Part shown: in pieces, positions 8,108 through 16,033 of the stretch | Layout: every line of letters begins with the position of its first letter | How positions within the stretch are numbered: position 1 is the first letter of the stretch | Assembly (NCBI RefSeq): GCF_042433055.1 | Contig: NZ_JBHLWB010000001.1 | Span: 248,001-312,000, forward strand | Source of the DNA: Gallibacterium trehalosifermentans | GTDB lineage: Bacteria > Pseudomonadota > Gammaproteobacteria > Enterobacterales > Pasteurellaceae | Direction of reading: 5' to 3' | DNA: 64,000 nucleotides | Position numbers and translations under genes: made by a program | The notes under the pieces: model-generated | Database searches by the model: none | What the model was told of the DNA's origin: nothing | Seen by the model: the letters and a program-made list of their open reading frames with translations, nothing else

Positions 8108-8941
8108 ATGAATAAAAAAATGCCAGAAGAAATTGCATTAGAATATGAGCGCCGAGTCGCAAGCAAAAAATACCTTTTTCAACAAATTGTACGTTTAAAT
8201 GAGATCGTTGATCCTAATTTTAAAAAAAGCAGTATTTATGGACGAATGGGGCATTTAACGAGAGAGTTAGCGCTATTTTTTAATGGTGAAACTGATGTGA
8301 AAATGCGGATTCATTTGCTATTGCAGTTTTTTTATGGAGAAAAAGGGTTTTTTTGTGATCGAGAAACTTATTTCTACTCATCTAATTTGATGTTATCAAG
8401 TGTGTTTAAATCAAAAGAGGGAACACCAGCTGCGTTAGGATCAATGGTGTTATTTTTAGCGGGGCAATATGATTTACCGATTACAGGCGTCAACTTTCCA
8501 ACACAATTCTTACTCAGAGCAGATGTAGATGATGAAGTGGCATTTATTAATCCATGGGACGGCAAGTATGTGTCGCATGATTTATTAAAAACGTGGTTAG
8601 AAGGGTATTTAGGTTTTGGAACACAATTAACTACGGAATATATAGATAGTGCTGATATTGTGGAACTAGAAGATCGTGTTTATCAAGTGTTGAAAAATGC
8701 GCTAATCCGTGAGGGAAAAAATGAGCAAGCTCTCGCGCTAATTGAGCATCGTTTACGTGAAGAGCCAGAGGACCCTTATGAGATTCGCGATCGCGGAGTG
8801 GTGTATGGCAATATGGAGTGTTTTCATTTGGCAGTGCACGATTTACAATATTTTGTTGAGCAATGCCCAGAAGATCCTGTTGTACCATTAGTAAAATTGC
8901 AACTTCAAGATTTACAAGAAATTCCTTATTCATTTCAATAA
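8108..8941 (+). CDS. sirB1: SirB1/YchA family transglutaminase-like protein with TPR tail
   Basis: This is a homologue of E. coli YchA, a protein of unclear biochemical role encoded between prfA-prmC and kdsA. Diagnostic parts are the central INPWDGKYVS block, corresponding to INPFNGE in YchA, and the C-terminal EDPYEIRDRGVVYG...YFVEQCPEDP repeat-like region. Three starts are possible: 8087, 8108 and 8120. The first overlaps prmC without a ribosome site. I prefer 8108, giving 277 residues, close to YchA (269), but the choice is uncertain. The sirB2/ychQ membrane gene that sits here in E. coli is absent. Confidence 0.85.
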   Translation: MNKKMPEEIALEYERRVASKKYLFQQIVRLNEIVDPNFKKSSIYGRMGHLTRELALFFNGETDVKMRIHLLLQFFYGEKGFFCDRETYFYSSNLMLSSVFKSKEGTPAALGSMVLFLAGQYDLPITGVNFPTQFLLRADVDDEVAFINPWDGKYVSHDLLKTWLEGYLGFGTQLTTEYIDSADIVELEDRVYQVLKNALIREGKNEQALALIEHRLREEPEDPYEIRDRGVVYGNMECFHLAVHDLQYFVEQCPEDPVVPLVKLQLQDLQEIPYSFQ

Positions 8942-8956
8942 ATTAAAGGAAAATTT

Positions 8957-9811
8957 ATGCAGAATAAAACCATTAAATTAGGCAATATTGATATTGCAAA
9001 TGATAAGCCATTTGTCCTATTTGGCGGTATGAATGTATTAGAAAGCCGAGATATGGCAATGCAAGTTTGTGAGCAGTATGTCAAAGTAACCGAAAAACTT
9101 AATGTTCCTTATGTCTTTAAGGCATCGTTTGATAAAGCAAATCGTTCTTCAATTTATTCCTATCGTGGACCAGGCATGGAAGAAGGGCTAAAAATTTTTG
9201 CAGAATTAAAAACAACATTTGGGGTAAACATTATTACTGATGTGCATGAAGTGTACCAATGTCAACCCGTAGCCGAAGTTGTCGATATTATTCAGTTGCC
9301 CGCATTTTTAGCAAGACAAACCGATTTAGTCGAAGCAATGGCGCGTACTGGTGCAGTGATTAATGTTAAAAAGCCACAATTTTTAAGCCCTGGACAAATG
9401 GGAAATATTGTGGAGAAAATTCATGAATGTGGTAATGACAAAGTCATTCTTTGCGATCGAGGGACAAACTTTGGTTATGATAACTTAGTGGTGGATATGC
9501 TAGGGTTTAGCATTATGAAACAAGTGTCTAAAGGTTGCCCAGTCATTTTTGATGTTACTCATTCATTACAATGTCGCGATCCATTTGGCGCGGCGTCTGG
9601 TGGACGCCGAGCGCAGGTTACAGAATTAGCAAGATCAGGGCTAGCCATTGGTTTAGCAGGGTTATTCTTAGAAGCGCACCCAAATCCAGATAAAGCGAAG
9701 TGTGATGGTCCATCAGCACTACCGTTGGATAAGTTAGAACCATTTATTGCTCAAATGAAAGCGGTAGATGATTTAGTCAAAAGTTTTGCTGAATTAGATA
9801 CAGCAAATTAA
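8957..9811 (+). CDS. kdsA: 3-deoxy-8-phosphooctulonate synthase
   Basis: KdsA condenses phosphoenolpyruvate with arabinose 5-phosphate to give KDO 8-phosphate, the first committed step to the KDO sugars of the LPS inner core. The 284-residue TIM barrel matches E. coli (284) along its length. It includes NVPYVFKASFDKANRSS, the GTNFGYDNLVVDM block, and FDVTHSLQCRDPFGAASGGRR. AAAGGA precedes the start, 15 nt after sirB1, so it is probably co-transcribed. The enzymes supplying and using its substrate and product, kdsD and kdsC, are encoded together at 52676-54163. Confidence 0.97.
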   Translation: MQNKTIKLGNIDIANDKPFVLFGGMNVLESRDMAMQVCEQYVKVTEKLNVPYVFKASFDKANRSSIYSYRGPGMEEGLKIFAELKTTFGVNIITDVHEVYQCQPVAEVVDIIQLPAFLARQTDLVEAMARTGAVINVKKPQFLSPGQMGNIVEKIHECGNDKVILCDRGTNFGYDNLVVDMLGFSIMKQVSKGCPVIFDVTHSLQCRDPFGAASGGRRAQVTELARSGLAIGLAGLFLEAHPNPDKAKCDGPSALPLDKLEPFIAQMKAVDDLVKSFAELDTAN

Positions 9812-9947
9812 TGTTTATTCAAGTAATAGAGGGACGGAAGAGAAATTGAGCAGCAGTGATTGATTTAATAATTTCTACTTTGCAACCCTCTGTTTTATTG
9901 TTATCTTGAAAGCATTTTTGTTACTAAATTGATATAAGGAGACTGTA

Positions 9948-10889
9948 ATGAAAATTGTTTTTTTAGATAGCACAGCCATTCCAAAACATATCTCAATTCC
10001 TCGTCCGAAATTTGCACATGAATGGGTGGAATATGAACACACTTCCGCAGCACAAGTCATTGAGCGAATGCAAGATGCAGAAATTGCGGTAACCAGTAAA
10101 GTCATTTTTAGTCGTGAAGTCATGGCACAACTGCCAAAATTAAAATTGATTGCTCTTACTGCAACAGGAACAAATAATGTTGATTTAGTGGCAGCAAAAG
10201 AACTCGGTATTACTGTAAAAAATGTAACAGGTTATTCATCGGTTACGGTGCCAGAACACGTATTAGGAATGATTTATGCGTTGCGCCATAGCCTGATGGG
10301 GTGGTATCGAGATCAATTAACCGATCGGTGGGTAGAAAATTCACAATTTTGTTATTTTGCTTATCCAATTAAAGATGTGAAAGGCTCAGTGCTTGGTGTT
10401 GTTGGGCGAGGGAATTTAGGGCGTGAGATTGGGCGGTTAGCCGAATTAGTCGGTATGCGTGTATTGTATGCTGAACATCGTGGCGCAGCTATTGTGCGTG
10501 AAGGCTACACAAAGTTTGAAGATGTATTAGCACAAGCAGATATTTTGACCTTACATTGCCCATTAACAGAAACAACACAAAATTTAATTAATCGTGATAC
10601 TTTGGCACTTTGTAAGCAAGGTGCAATTTTGATCAATACTGGGCGAGGCCCATTAGTTGATGAGCAAGCGTTATTAGACGCATTAACGTCAGGAAAACTT
10701 TCTGGTGCAGCGATTGATGTGATGCGTCAAGAACCACCAGAAAAAGGTAATGTATTAATGGAAGCGGCAAAGCGTTTACCAAATTTATTAATTACTCCTC
10801 ATATTGCTTGGGCATCTGACTCGGCAGTAACTACTTTAGTCAATAAAGTTACGCAAAATATTGAAGAATTTGTGGCAACAGGTAAGTAA
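9948..10889 (+). CDS. D-2-hydroxyacid dehydrogenase (glycerate dehydrogenase-like)
   Basis: This NAD(P)-dependent dehydrogenase belongs to the D-isomer-specific 2-hydroxyacid family. The 313-residue protein has the nucleotide-binding GRGNLG in VLGVVGRGNLGREIG (about residues 150-162). The catalytic triad is present: Arg in NTGRGPLVDE, Glu in QEPPE, and His in TPHIAW. It resembles the HI1556-type protein annotated as glycerate dehydrogenase in Haemophilus, encoded next to lolC there too. The substrate cannot be read from sequence; hydroxypyruvate or glyoxylate are likely. AAGGAG precedes the ATG. A terminator follows, so it is probably a single-gene unit. Confidence 0.85.
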   Translation: MKIVFLDSTAIPKHISIPRPKFAHEWVEYEHTSAAQVIERMQDAEIAVTSKVIFSREVMAQLPKLKLIALTATGTNNVDLVAAKELGITVKNVTGYSSVTVPEHVLGMIYALRHSLMGWYRDQLTDRWVENSQFCYFAYPIKDVKGSVLGVVGRGNLGREIGRLAELVGMRVLYAEHRGAAIVREGYTKFEDVLAQADILTLHCPLTETTQNLINRDTLALCKQGAILINTGRGPLVDEQALLDALTSGKLSGAAIDVMRQEPPEKGNVLMEAAKRLPNLLITPHIAWASDSAVTTLVNKVTQNIEEFVATGK

Positions 10890-10918
10890 TTGGTTGTTGA
10901 TATATTGGGAATTATAGA

Positions 10919-10952
10919 AAATCCGTTCACGTTGCATGAGCGGATTTATTCT
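10919..10952 (+). terminator. Terminator after the 2-hydroxyacid dehydrogenase gene
   Basis: An 11-bp stem with one G-T pair (10919-10929 with 10937-10947) closes a 7-nt loop and is followed by a moderately T-rich tail. Confidence 0.6.
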
Positions 10953-10982
10953 GTTATTTGATTACAAATTATAAGGAAAATT

Positions 10983-12167
10983 ATGTCAGTAAATGTTCCA
11001 CTGATGGTGGCATTACGCTATTGGCGTTCCAAAAGTGGTGATCGCTTCGGACGCCTTGTTACACGCCTCGCTAGTATTGGTATTATATTGGGCGTTATGG
11101 CGTTAATTATTGTGTTATCTGTGATGAACGGACTAGAAAGTTATCAAAAGCAGAATGTGTTATCGCATATTCCCCAAGCTATAATAACACCACAAGATCA
11201 CCCTTTTTCTTCACAACAGAATACCTTGCCAAATTTGCCAGCCTTTGTGAATAAAGCAGTACCGATTAATCTAGCACCAGTGATTTTGCAAGGTACAAAC
11301 GGTTTAAGTGCTGCACAGTTAATTGGTGTGCGACAACAGCAAGATGACTTGTTATTAGCTTCTTTAATTGAACCAATAGCGCAGCTATTGCCTGCTAATC
11401 AGTTTAATTTAATTATTGGACAACGTTTAGCACAGCAAAATCAATTAACTGTCGGCGATAAAGTTCGGTTATTAATTCCTGAAAATAGTGTTTATACCCC
11501 ATTGGGGAGAATCCCTGTACAACGCCTATTTACAATCAGTGCGATTTATCCAGAATGGAGTTTAGATGATCAAATTTTTGCTAATTTACAAGATGTCGGG
11601 CGTTTATTACGCTTAAAACCAGATCAGGTGCAAGGCGTACGGCTATTTTTGCAAGATCCTTTTTTAATTACTGAATTACCGAAGTATTTTTCAAATCAGG
11701 AGTGGAAAATCAGTGATTGGCGAGCGCAAAAAGGGGAATTTTTCCAATCAGTTAAAATGGAAAAAAATATGATGTCTTTACTGGTTGGCTTGATCATTTT
11801 AGTGGCGATTGCCAATATTGTTACTTCATTGAGTTTAATGGTTTTGGATAAGCAAGGAGAAATTGCTATCTTACAGACGCAAGGTTTAGCGCGTCAGCAA
11901 ATTATGCGCATTTTTATTTATCAGGGTATGGTGATCAGTATCCTCAGTACATTGATCGGGACAGTATTGGGCATTGTCGCCACCCATTATTTAACGCCAT
12001 TATTACTCTGGCTAAATCCACATGGATTTGCTTTGCCAAGTGAAATTGATTGGCAGCAGATTATTTTTATTATTGCCTTTTCATTAACTTTATCTTTTAT
12101 TTCTACGCTTTATCCTGCTTATCGAGCAGCAAAGATCGAGCCTGCGGAGGCGTTGCGTTATGAGTAA
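10983..12167 (+). CDS. lolC: Lipoprotein-releasing complex permease LolC
   Basis: LolC is one of two membrane subunits of the LolCDE ABC transporter, which extracts outer-membrane lipoproteins from the inner membrane and passes them to LolA. The 394-residue protein has the MacB/FtsX layout: one N-terminal membrane helix (about residues 25-48), a large periplasmic domain, then three C-terminal helices. It ends in YPAYRAAKIEPAEALRYE. LolC binds LolA through a periplasmic loop. The gene overlaps lolD by 8 nt. The first gene of an operon usually encodes LolC and the third LolE, which is the basis for telling the paralogues apart here. Confidence 0.92.
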   Translation: MSVNVPLMVALRYWRSKSGDRFGRLVTRLASIGIILGVMALIIVLSVMNGLESYQKQNVLSHIPQAIITPQDHPFSSQQNTLPNLPAFVNKAVPINLAPVILQGTNGLSAAQLIGVRQQQDDLLLASLIEPIAQLLPANQFNLIIGQRLAQQNQLTVGDKVRLLIPENSVYTPLGRIPVQRLFTISAIYPEWSLDDQIFANLQDVGRLLRLKPDQVQGVRLFLQDPFLITELPKYFSNQEWKISDWRAQKGEFFQSVKMEKNMMSLLVGLIILVAIANIVTSLSLMVLDKQGEIAILQTQGLARQQIMRIFIYQGMVISILSTLIGTVLGIVATHYLTPLLLWLNPHGFALPSEIDWQQIIFIIAFSLTLSFISTLYPAYRAAKIEPAEALRYE

Positions 12168-12873
12168 TTCTATGTCTAATTTACATTCATCTGCTTTATT
12201 GGCTTGTGAACAATTATCAAAAGTTTACCAAGAGGGAGATAAAGCAACTTCGGTGTTAAATGCGATCTCTTTTGCCGTACAACGTGGCGATTTAACCGCG
12301 ATTGTAGGGAGTTCTGGTTCAGGAAAGAGTACCTTATTACATCTCTTAGGTGGTTTAGATAAGCCAACCAGTGGCGAGGTTTGGTTAAATGGTGAACAAT
12401 TATCACGCTTGTCTGATAAGCAAGTGGCTAAATTACGCAATCGGCATTTAGGATTTGTTTATCAATTTCACCATTTGATGGCAGATTTTTCTGCATTGGA
12501 AAATGTCGCTATGCCAATGTTAATTGCGGGTGAGAAAAAAGAGTCTGCGTATGCACAAGCAACCGAGATGTTGCATGCAGTAGGCTTAGCACACCGCTTG
12601 CAGCATCGCCCATCAGCTTTATCAGGTGGCGAACGACAACGAGTAGCGATTGCGAGAGCGTTAGTGAATAACCCAGATTTAGTGTTAGCCGATGAACCAA
12701 CAGGCAATTTAGATCAAAAAACAACGGAACACATTTTTGAATTGATTCAACAACTCAATGCCGAGAAACAGATTGCGTTTCTATTGGTAACCCATGATCT
12801 GAATTTAGCGGCAAAATTACAAAAGCGTTATCAGATGCGTGATGGTGTATTGACTGCGGAGGCAAATATATGA
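12160..12873 (+). CDS. lolD: Lipoprotein-releasing complex ATPase LolD
   Basis: LolD is the cytoplasmic ATPase powering lipoprotein release. The 237-residue ABC domain has Walker A GSSGSGKS (50-57), the signature LSGGERQRVAIARAL and Walker B LVLADEPTGNLD, and it ends with the LVTHDL switch His. I use the ATG at 12160, not 12172, because GGAGG ends 9 nt before it, inside the end of lolC. The stop overlaps the lolE start (ATGA). Tight overlap on both sides implies coupled translation of a fixed-stoichiometry complex. Confidence 0.97.
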   Translation: MSNSMSNLHSSALLACEQLSKVYQEGDKATSVLNAISFAVQRGDLTAIVGSSGSGKSTLLHLLGGLDKPTSGEVWLNGEQLSRLSDKQVAKLRNRHLGFVYQFHHLMADFSALENVAMPMLIAGEKKESAYAQATEMLHAVGLAHRLQHRPSALSGGERQRVAIARALVNNPDLVLADEPTGNLDQKTTEHIFELIQQLNAEKQIAFLLVTHDLNLAAKLQKRYQMRDGVLTAEANI

Positions 12874-14120
12874 ATACACCATTTTTAATCAGTTGGCGTT
12901 ATCAGCGGGGTAAACAAAAAAATCGCTTGGTATCGCTCATTGCGTGGTTTTCTACGTTAGGGATTGCGCTTGGTGTAGCGGTGTTAATTATTGGTTTAAG
13001 TGCAATGAATGGTTTTCAACGTGAACTTGACCAACGAATTTTAGCGGTGGTGCCTCATATTAGTATTACAGGATATGATCGTCAGCCGATTGAAGATTGG
13101 CATCAATTACAGCAAACATTGCACAATAATCCTGAAGTGAAAGGTTTTTCGCCCTATGTGTCTTTTACCACCCTAGCGGAATCAGGATCTAAGCTTAAAG
13201 TTATTCAAGTAAAAGGGGTTGAACCTGCGTTGTTGGAACAGGTTAGTGCAATGGGGCAGTTTGTGTTGAATCAGGGCTGGCAAACCTTTTCACAACAAAA
13301 AGAAGGGATTATTCTTGGCTATGGAATCGCGCAAGATCTAGGCGTTGAGGTAGGCGATTGGGTATCGTTATTGGTGTCTGATCAAACTGAACATGATGTG
13401 AGCAAAATGGCGCAACCAGAACGTCATCGATTACAAGTTACAGGTATTTTGCGTTTAGATGGACAACTCGATCACAGTTATGCATTTATTCCATTAGCCG
13501 TTGCACAGCAATATCTCAATTATACGGAGATGCAAGTAACAGGTGTTGAATTGGCGATTAACTCGCCATTTTTGGTCAATCAGTTTGACTATTCTGCGTT
13601 ATCAACCTATCCACAAGGTTTGATGGCAAATACTTGGATTGATAGTTTTGGTTATATGTACCGAGATATTTCATTAATCAAAACAGTGATGTATTTAGCG
13701 ATGGTTTTAGTGATTGGGATTGCGTGCTTTAATATTATTTCCACATTAGTGATGGCGGTGAAAGATAAACAAGGCGATATTGCAATTTTACGTACATTAG
13801 GCGCAGATAGCCGTTTTATTCGTCATATTTTTTTGTGGTATGGTCTTTTTTCTGGTATGAAAGGGGGTGTTTGGGGAATAGTATTGGGTATTTTGGTCGC
13901 ATTAAACCTGACAAATCTTATTTACCTCATTGAAAAAATTTTTCATACCAAGATTTTATCTGATGGTGTTTATTTTATTGACTTTATGCCTAGTGAGTTA
14001 CATCTGAGTGATGTTGGTTTGGTTTTTGTCGCAACATTACTATTAAGTTTGTTAGCTTCACTTTATCCAGCAAGTCGTGCAGCACGCTTACAACCAGCAA
14101 AAGTTTTGAATAATCACTAA
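12870..14120 (+). CDS. lolE: Lipoprotein-releasing complex permease LolE
   Basis: This is the second membrane subunit of LolCDE, thought to receive the lipoprotein from the inner membrane. It has 416 residues, with an N-terminal helix after QRGKQKNRLVSLIAW, a periplasmic domain to about residue 265, three further helices and the family end LYPASRAARLQPAKVLNNH. It is paralogous to LolC at 10983. Its start overlaps the lolD stop by 4 nt. The operon lacks an obvious terminator before the aroG promoter. Confidence 0.93.
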   Translation: MNTPFLISWRYQRGKQKNRLVSLIAWFSTLGIALGVAVLIIGLSAMNGFQRELDQRILAVVPHISITGYDRQPIEDWHQLQQTLHNNPEVKGFSPYVSFTTLAESGSKLKVIQVKGVEPALLEQVSAMGQFVLNQGWQTFSQQKEGIILGYGIAQDLGVEVGDWVSLLVSDQTEHDVSKMAQPERHRLQVTGILRLDGQLDHSYAFIPLAVAQQYLNYTEMQVTGVELAINSPFLVNQFDYSALSTYPQGLMANTWIDSFGYMYRDISLIKTVMYLAMVLVIGIACFNIISTLVMAVKDKQGDIAILRTLGADSRFIRHIFLWYGLFSGMKGGVWGIVLGILVALNLTNLIYLIEKIFHTKILSDGVYFIDFMPSELHLSDVGLVFVATLLLSLLASLYPASRAARLQPAKVLNNH

Positions 14121-14127
14121 ATAGTAG

Positions 14128-14175
14128 TTGAAATAAAAAATTCATATGTTAGCATTTGAACTACTTTAGTAGTAC
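14128..14175 (+). promoter_or_regulatory. aroG promoter with a TrpR-like operator
   Basis: A near-perfect dyad at 14158-14175 matches 15 of 18 bases of the E. coli trp operator core GAACTAGTTAACTAGTAC. A plausible promoter lies just before it (TTGAAA at 14128, 16-nt spacer, TAGCAT at 14150), placing the dyad over the start of transcription. TrpR is inferred as the regulator. The operator ends 25 nt before the aroG ATG. Confidence 0.65.
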
Positions 14176-14200
14176 ATAAATACAAAAAGAGAGTGAATCA

Positions 14201-15280
14201 ATGGCTGTAATTAAAAAAGATATTAGAATCGAAAATGATGATGTTCGTATTGCAAAAGTAGAACAATTATTACCACCAATCGCCTTATTAGAAAAATATC
14301 CAGCAAGCCAAATTGCTGCAAAAGTGGTAAAGGAAACGCGTCAAGCGGTACACAAAATCTTACACCAAGAAGATGATCGCCTTTTAGTGGTGATTGGACC
14401 TTGCTCAATCCACGATCCAGACGCTGCGATAGAGTATGCGAAACGGTTAAAAGTATTACGTGAAGCACTAAAAAACGAGCTAGAAATTGTGATGCGAGTT
14501 TATTTTGAGAAACCACGTACTACGGTTGGTTGGAAAGGATTAATTAATGATCCCCATTTAGATAATAGTTATGCGTTAAATGATGGTTTACGCATGGCGC
14601 GTAAATTATTATCAGATATTAATGATTTAGGTGTGCCATCTGCAGGCGAGTTCTTAGATATGATTACCCCACAATATATCGCTGATTTTATGAGTTGGGG
14701 GGCGATTGGTGCGAGAACAACTGAATCACAAGTGCATCGTGAATTAGCATCAGGGCTTTCTTGTGCAGTTGGCTTTAAAAATGGGACGAATGGCGGTGTA
14801 AAAATTGCGTTAGATGCGATTGGTGCAGCCGAAGCAGCACACTATTTCTTATCAGTTACCAAATTTGGTCATTCAGCGATTGTGGCGACAAAAGGAAATC
14901 CAGATTGCCATATCATTTTACGTGGTGGTGATAAAGGTCCTAACTATTCAGAAGAAGATGTCTTGAAAACGGTCAAAGACATTGAAAAGAGTGGGCGTAT
15001 TCCTCATGTGATGGTTGACTTTAGCCATGCCAATAGCTCGAAACAATTCAAGAAACAATTAGATGTATGTAGCGAAGTATGTCGCCAAGTAAGTCAAGGG
15101 TCAAAACATATTTTTGGCGTTATGGTAGAGAGTAATTTGGTCGAAGGGCGCCAAGATATTATTGACGGAAAAGCATTAACATATGGACAAAGTGTTACCG
15201 ATGCGTGTATTGGTTGGGAAGACACAGAAAAAGTCCTTTATGATTTAGCTGCTGCAGTAAAAGCAAGAAGAGCTAAATAG
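14201..15280 (+). CDS. aroG: 3-deoxy-7-phosphoheptulonate synthase, AroG type
   Basis: DAHP synthase joins phosphoenolpyruvate and erythrose 4-phosphate in the first step of the shikimate pathway. The 359-residue class I enzyme follows E. coli AroG (Phe-sensitive) closely, including NDDVRIAKVEQLLPPIALLEK, the LVVIGPCSIHDP block, GEFLDMITPQYIADFMSWGAIGARTTESQ and DFSHANSSKQFKKQ. Its relative at 39306 is the AroF type. The AroG assignment rests on these differences. The actual feedback effector is not visible. The upstream operator suggests tryptophan-dependent repression, which would make this isozyme combine AroG sequence with AroH-like control. Confidence 0.94.
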   Translation: MAVIKKDIRIENDDVRIAKVEQLLPPIALLEKYPASQIAAKVVKETRQAVHKILHQEDDRLLVVIGPCSIHDPDAAIEYAKRLKVLREALKNELEIVMRVYFEKPRTTVGWKGLINDPHLDNSYALNDGLRMARKLLSDINDLGVPSAGEFLDMITPQYIADFMSWGAIGARTTESQVHRELASGLSCAVGFKNGTNGGVKIALDAIGAAEAAHYFLSVTKFGHSAIVATKGNPDCHIILRGGDKGPNYSEEDVLKTVKDIEKSGRIPHVMVDFSHANSSKQFKKQLDVCSEVCRQVSQGSKHIFGVMVESNLVEGRQDIIDGKALTYGQSVTDACIGWEDTEKVLYDLAAAVKARRAK

Positions 15281-15298
15281 CTTAAATCATGATTGAAG

Positions 15299-15336
15299 AA
15301 ATATCGCCTGTCAATTTGCAGGCGATATTTTTATTT
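15299..15336 (+). terminator. aroG terminator
   Basis: A 12-bp perfect stem (15299-15310 with 15319-15330) with an 8-nt loop is followed by TTATTTG. It insulates aroG from hslV. Confidence 0.8.
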
Positions 15337-15346
15337 GTGTTTTTAA

Positions 15347-15374
15347 CTTGAAACCTTGTCGAACGTACCCATAT
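15347..15374 (+). promoter_or_regulatory. Sigma32 heat-shock promoter of hslVU
   Basis: An exact CTTGAA (15347-15352), a 14-nt spacer and ACCCATAT (7 of 8 matches to CCCCATNT, 15367-15374) form a near-consensus sigma32 promoter about 43 nt upstream of the hslV start. hslVU is heat-shock controlled in E. coli. Confidence 0.8.
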
Positions 15375-15416
15375 TGGGAAACATTGGATTTATTGTAGAG
15401 TAAGAAGGAAAACATT

Positions 15417-15941
15417 ATGACTACAATCGTAAGTGTGCGCCGTAACGGTCATGTGGTTGTTGGTGGCGATGGGCAAGTTTCATTAGGTAATACTGTGATG
15501 AAAGGTAATGCGCGTAAAGTACGCCGTTTATATGGAGATAAAGTATTGGCTGGTTTTGCTGGCGGTACCGCTGATGCCTTTACACTATTTGAATTATTTG
15601 AGCGTAAATTAGAAATGCACCAAGGTCATTTATTAAAGAGTGCTGTTGAATTAGCAAAAGAGTGGCGAACAGATCGTGCATTACGTAAATTAGAAGCAAT
15701 GTTAATTGTTGCTGATGCTAAAGAATCATTAATTATTACGGGGTTGGGCGATGTTGTTCAGCCTGAAGCAGATCAAATTCTTGCGATTGGATCAGGTGGA
15801 AATTATGCAATGGCAGCTGCGCGCGCTTTAGTTGCCAATACGGATCTTTCGGCAAGAGAAATTGTAGAAAAATCCCTCAAAATTGCGGGTGATATTTGTG
15901 TGTTTACCAATACCAATTTCACTATTGAAGAGTTGCCATAA
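15417..15941 (+). CDS. hslV: ATP-dependent protease proteolytic subunit HslV
   Basis: HslV (ClpQ) is the threonine-protease dodecamer that degrades unfolded and regulatory proteins fed to it by HslU. It has 174 residues against 176 in E. coli. Removal of Met exposes the catalytic Thr in TTIVSVRRNGHVVVGGDGQVS, followed by the GNARKVRRL stretch. AAGGAA precedes the ATG. hslU follows after 92 nt and a sigma32 promoter lies upstream, so the two form a heat-shock operon. Confidence 0.97.
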   Translation: MTTIVSVRRNGHVVVGGDGQVSLGNTVMKGNARKVRRLYGDKVLAGFAGGTADAFTLFELFERKLEMHQGHLLKSAVELAKEWRTDRALRKLEAMLIVADAKESLIITGLGDVVQPEADQILAIGSGGNYAMAAARALVANTDLSAREIVEKSLKIAGDICVFTNTNFTIEELP

Positions 15942-16033
15942 TCATAAATCATAAAACGCAATAGATGGTAAATTCGTTCCATATAACCTTCATCATGTTG
16001 GTTATATATAGATAAAATAAAAGGATAAAGCAT

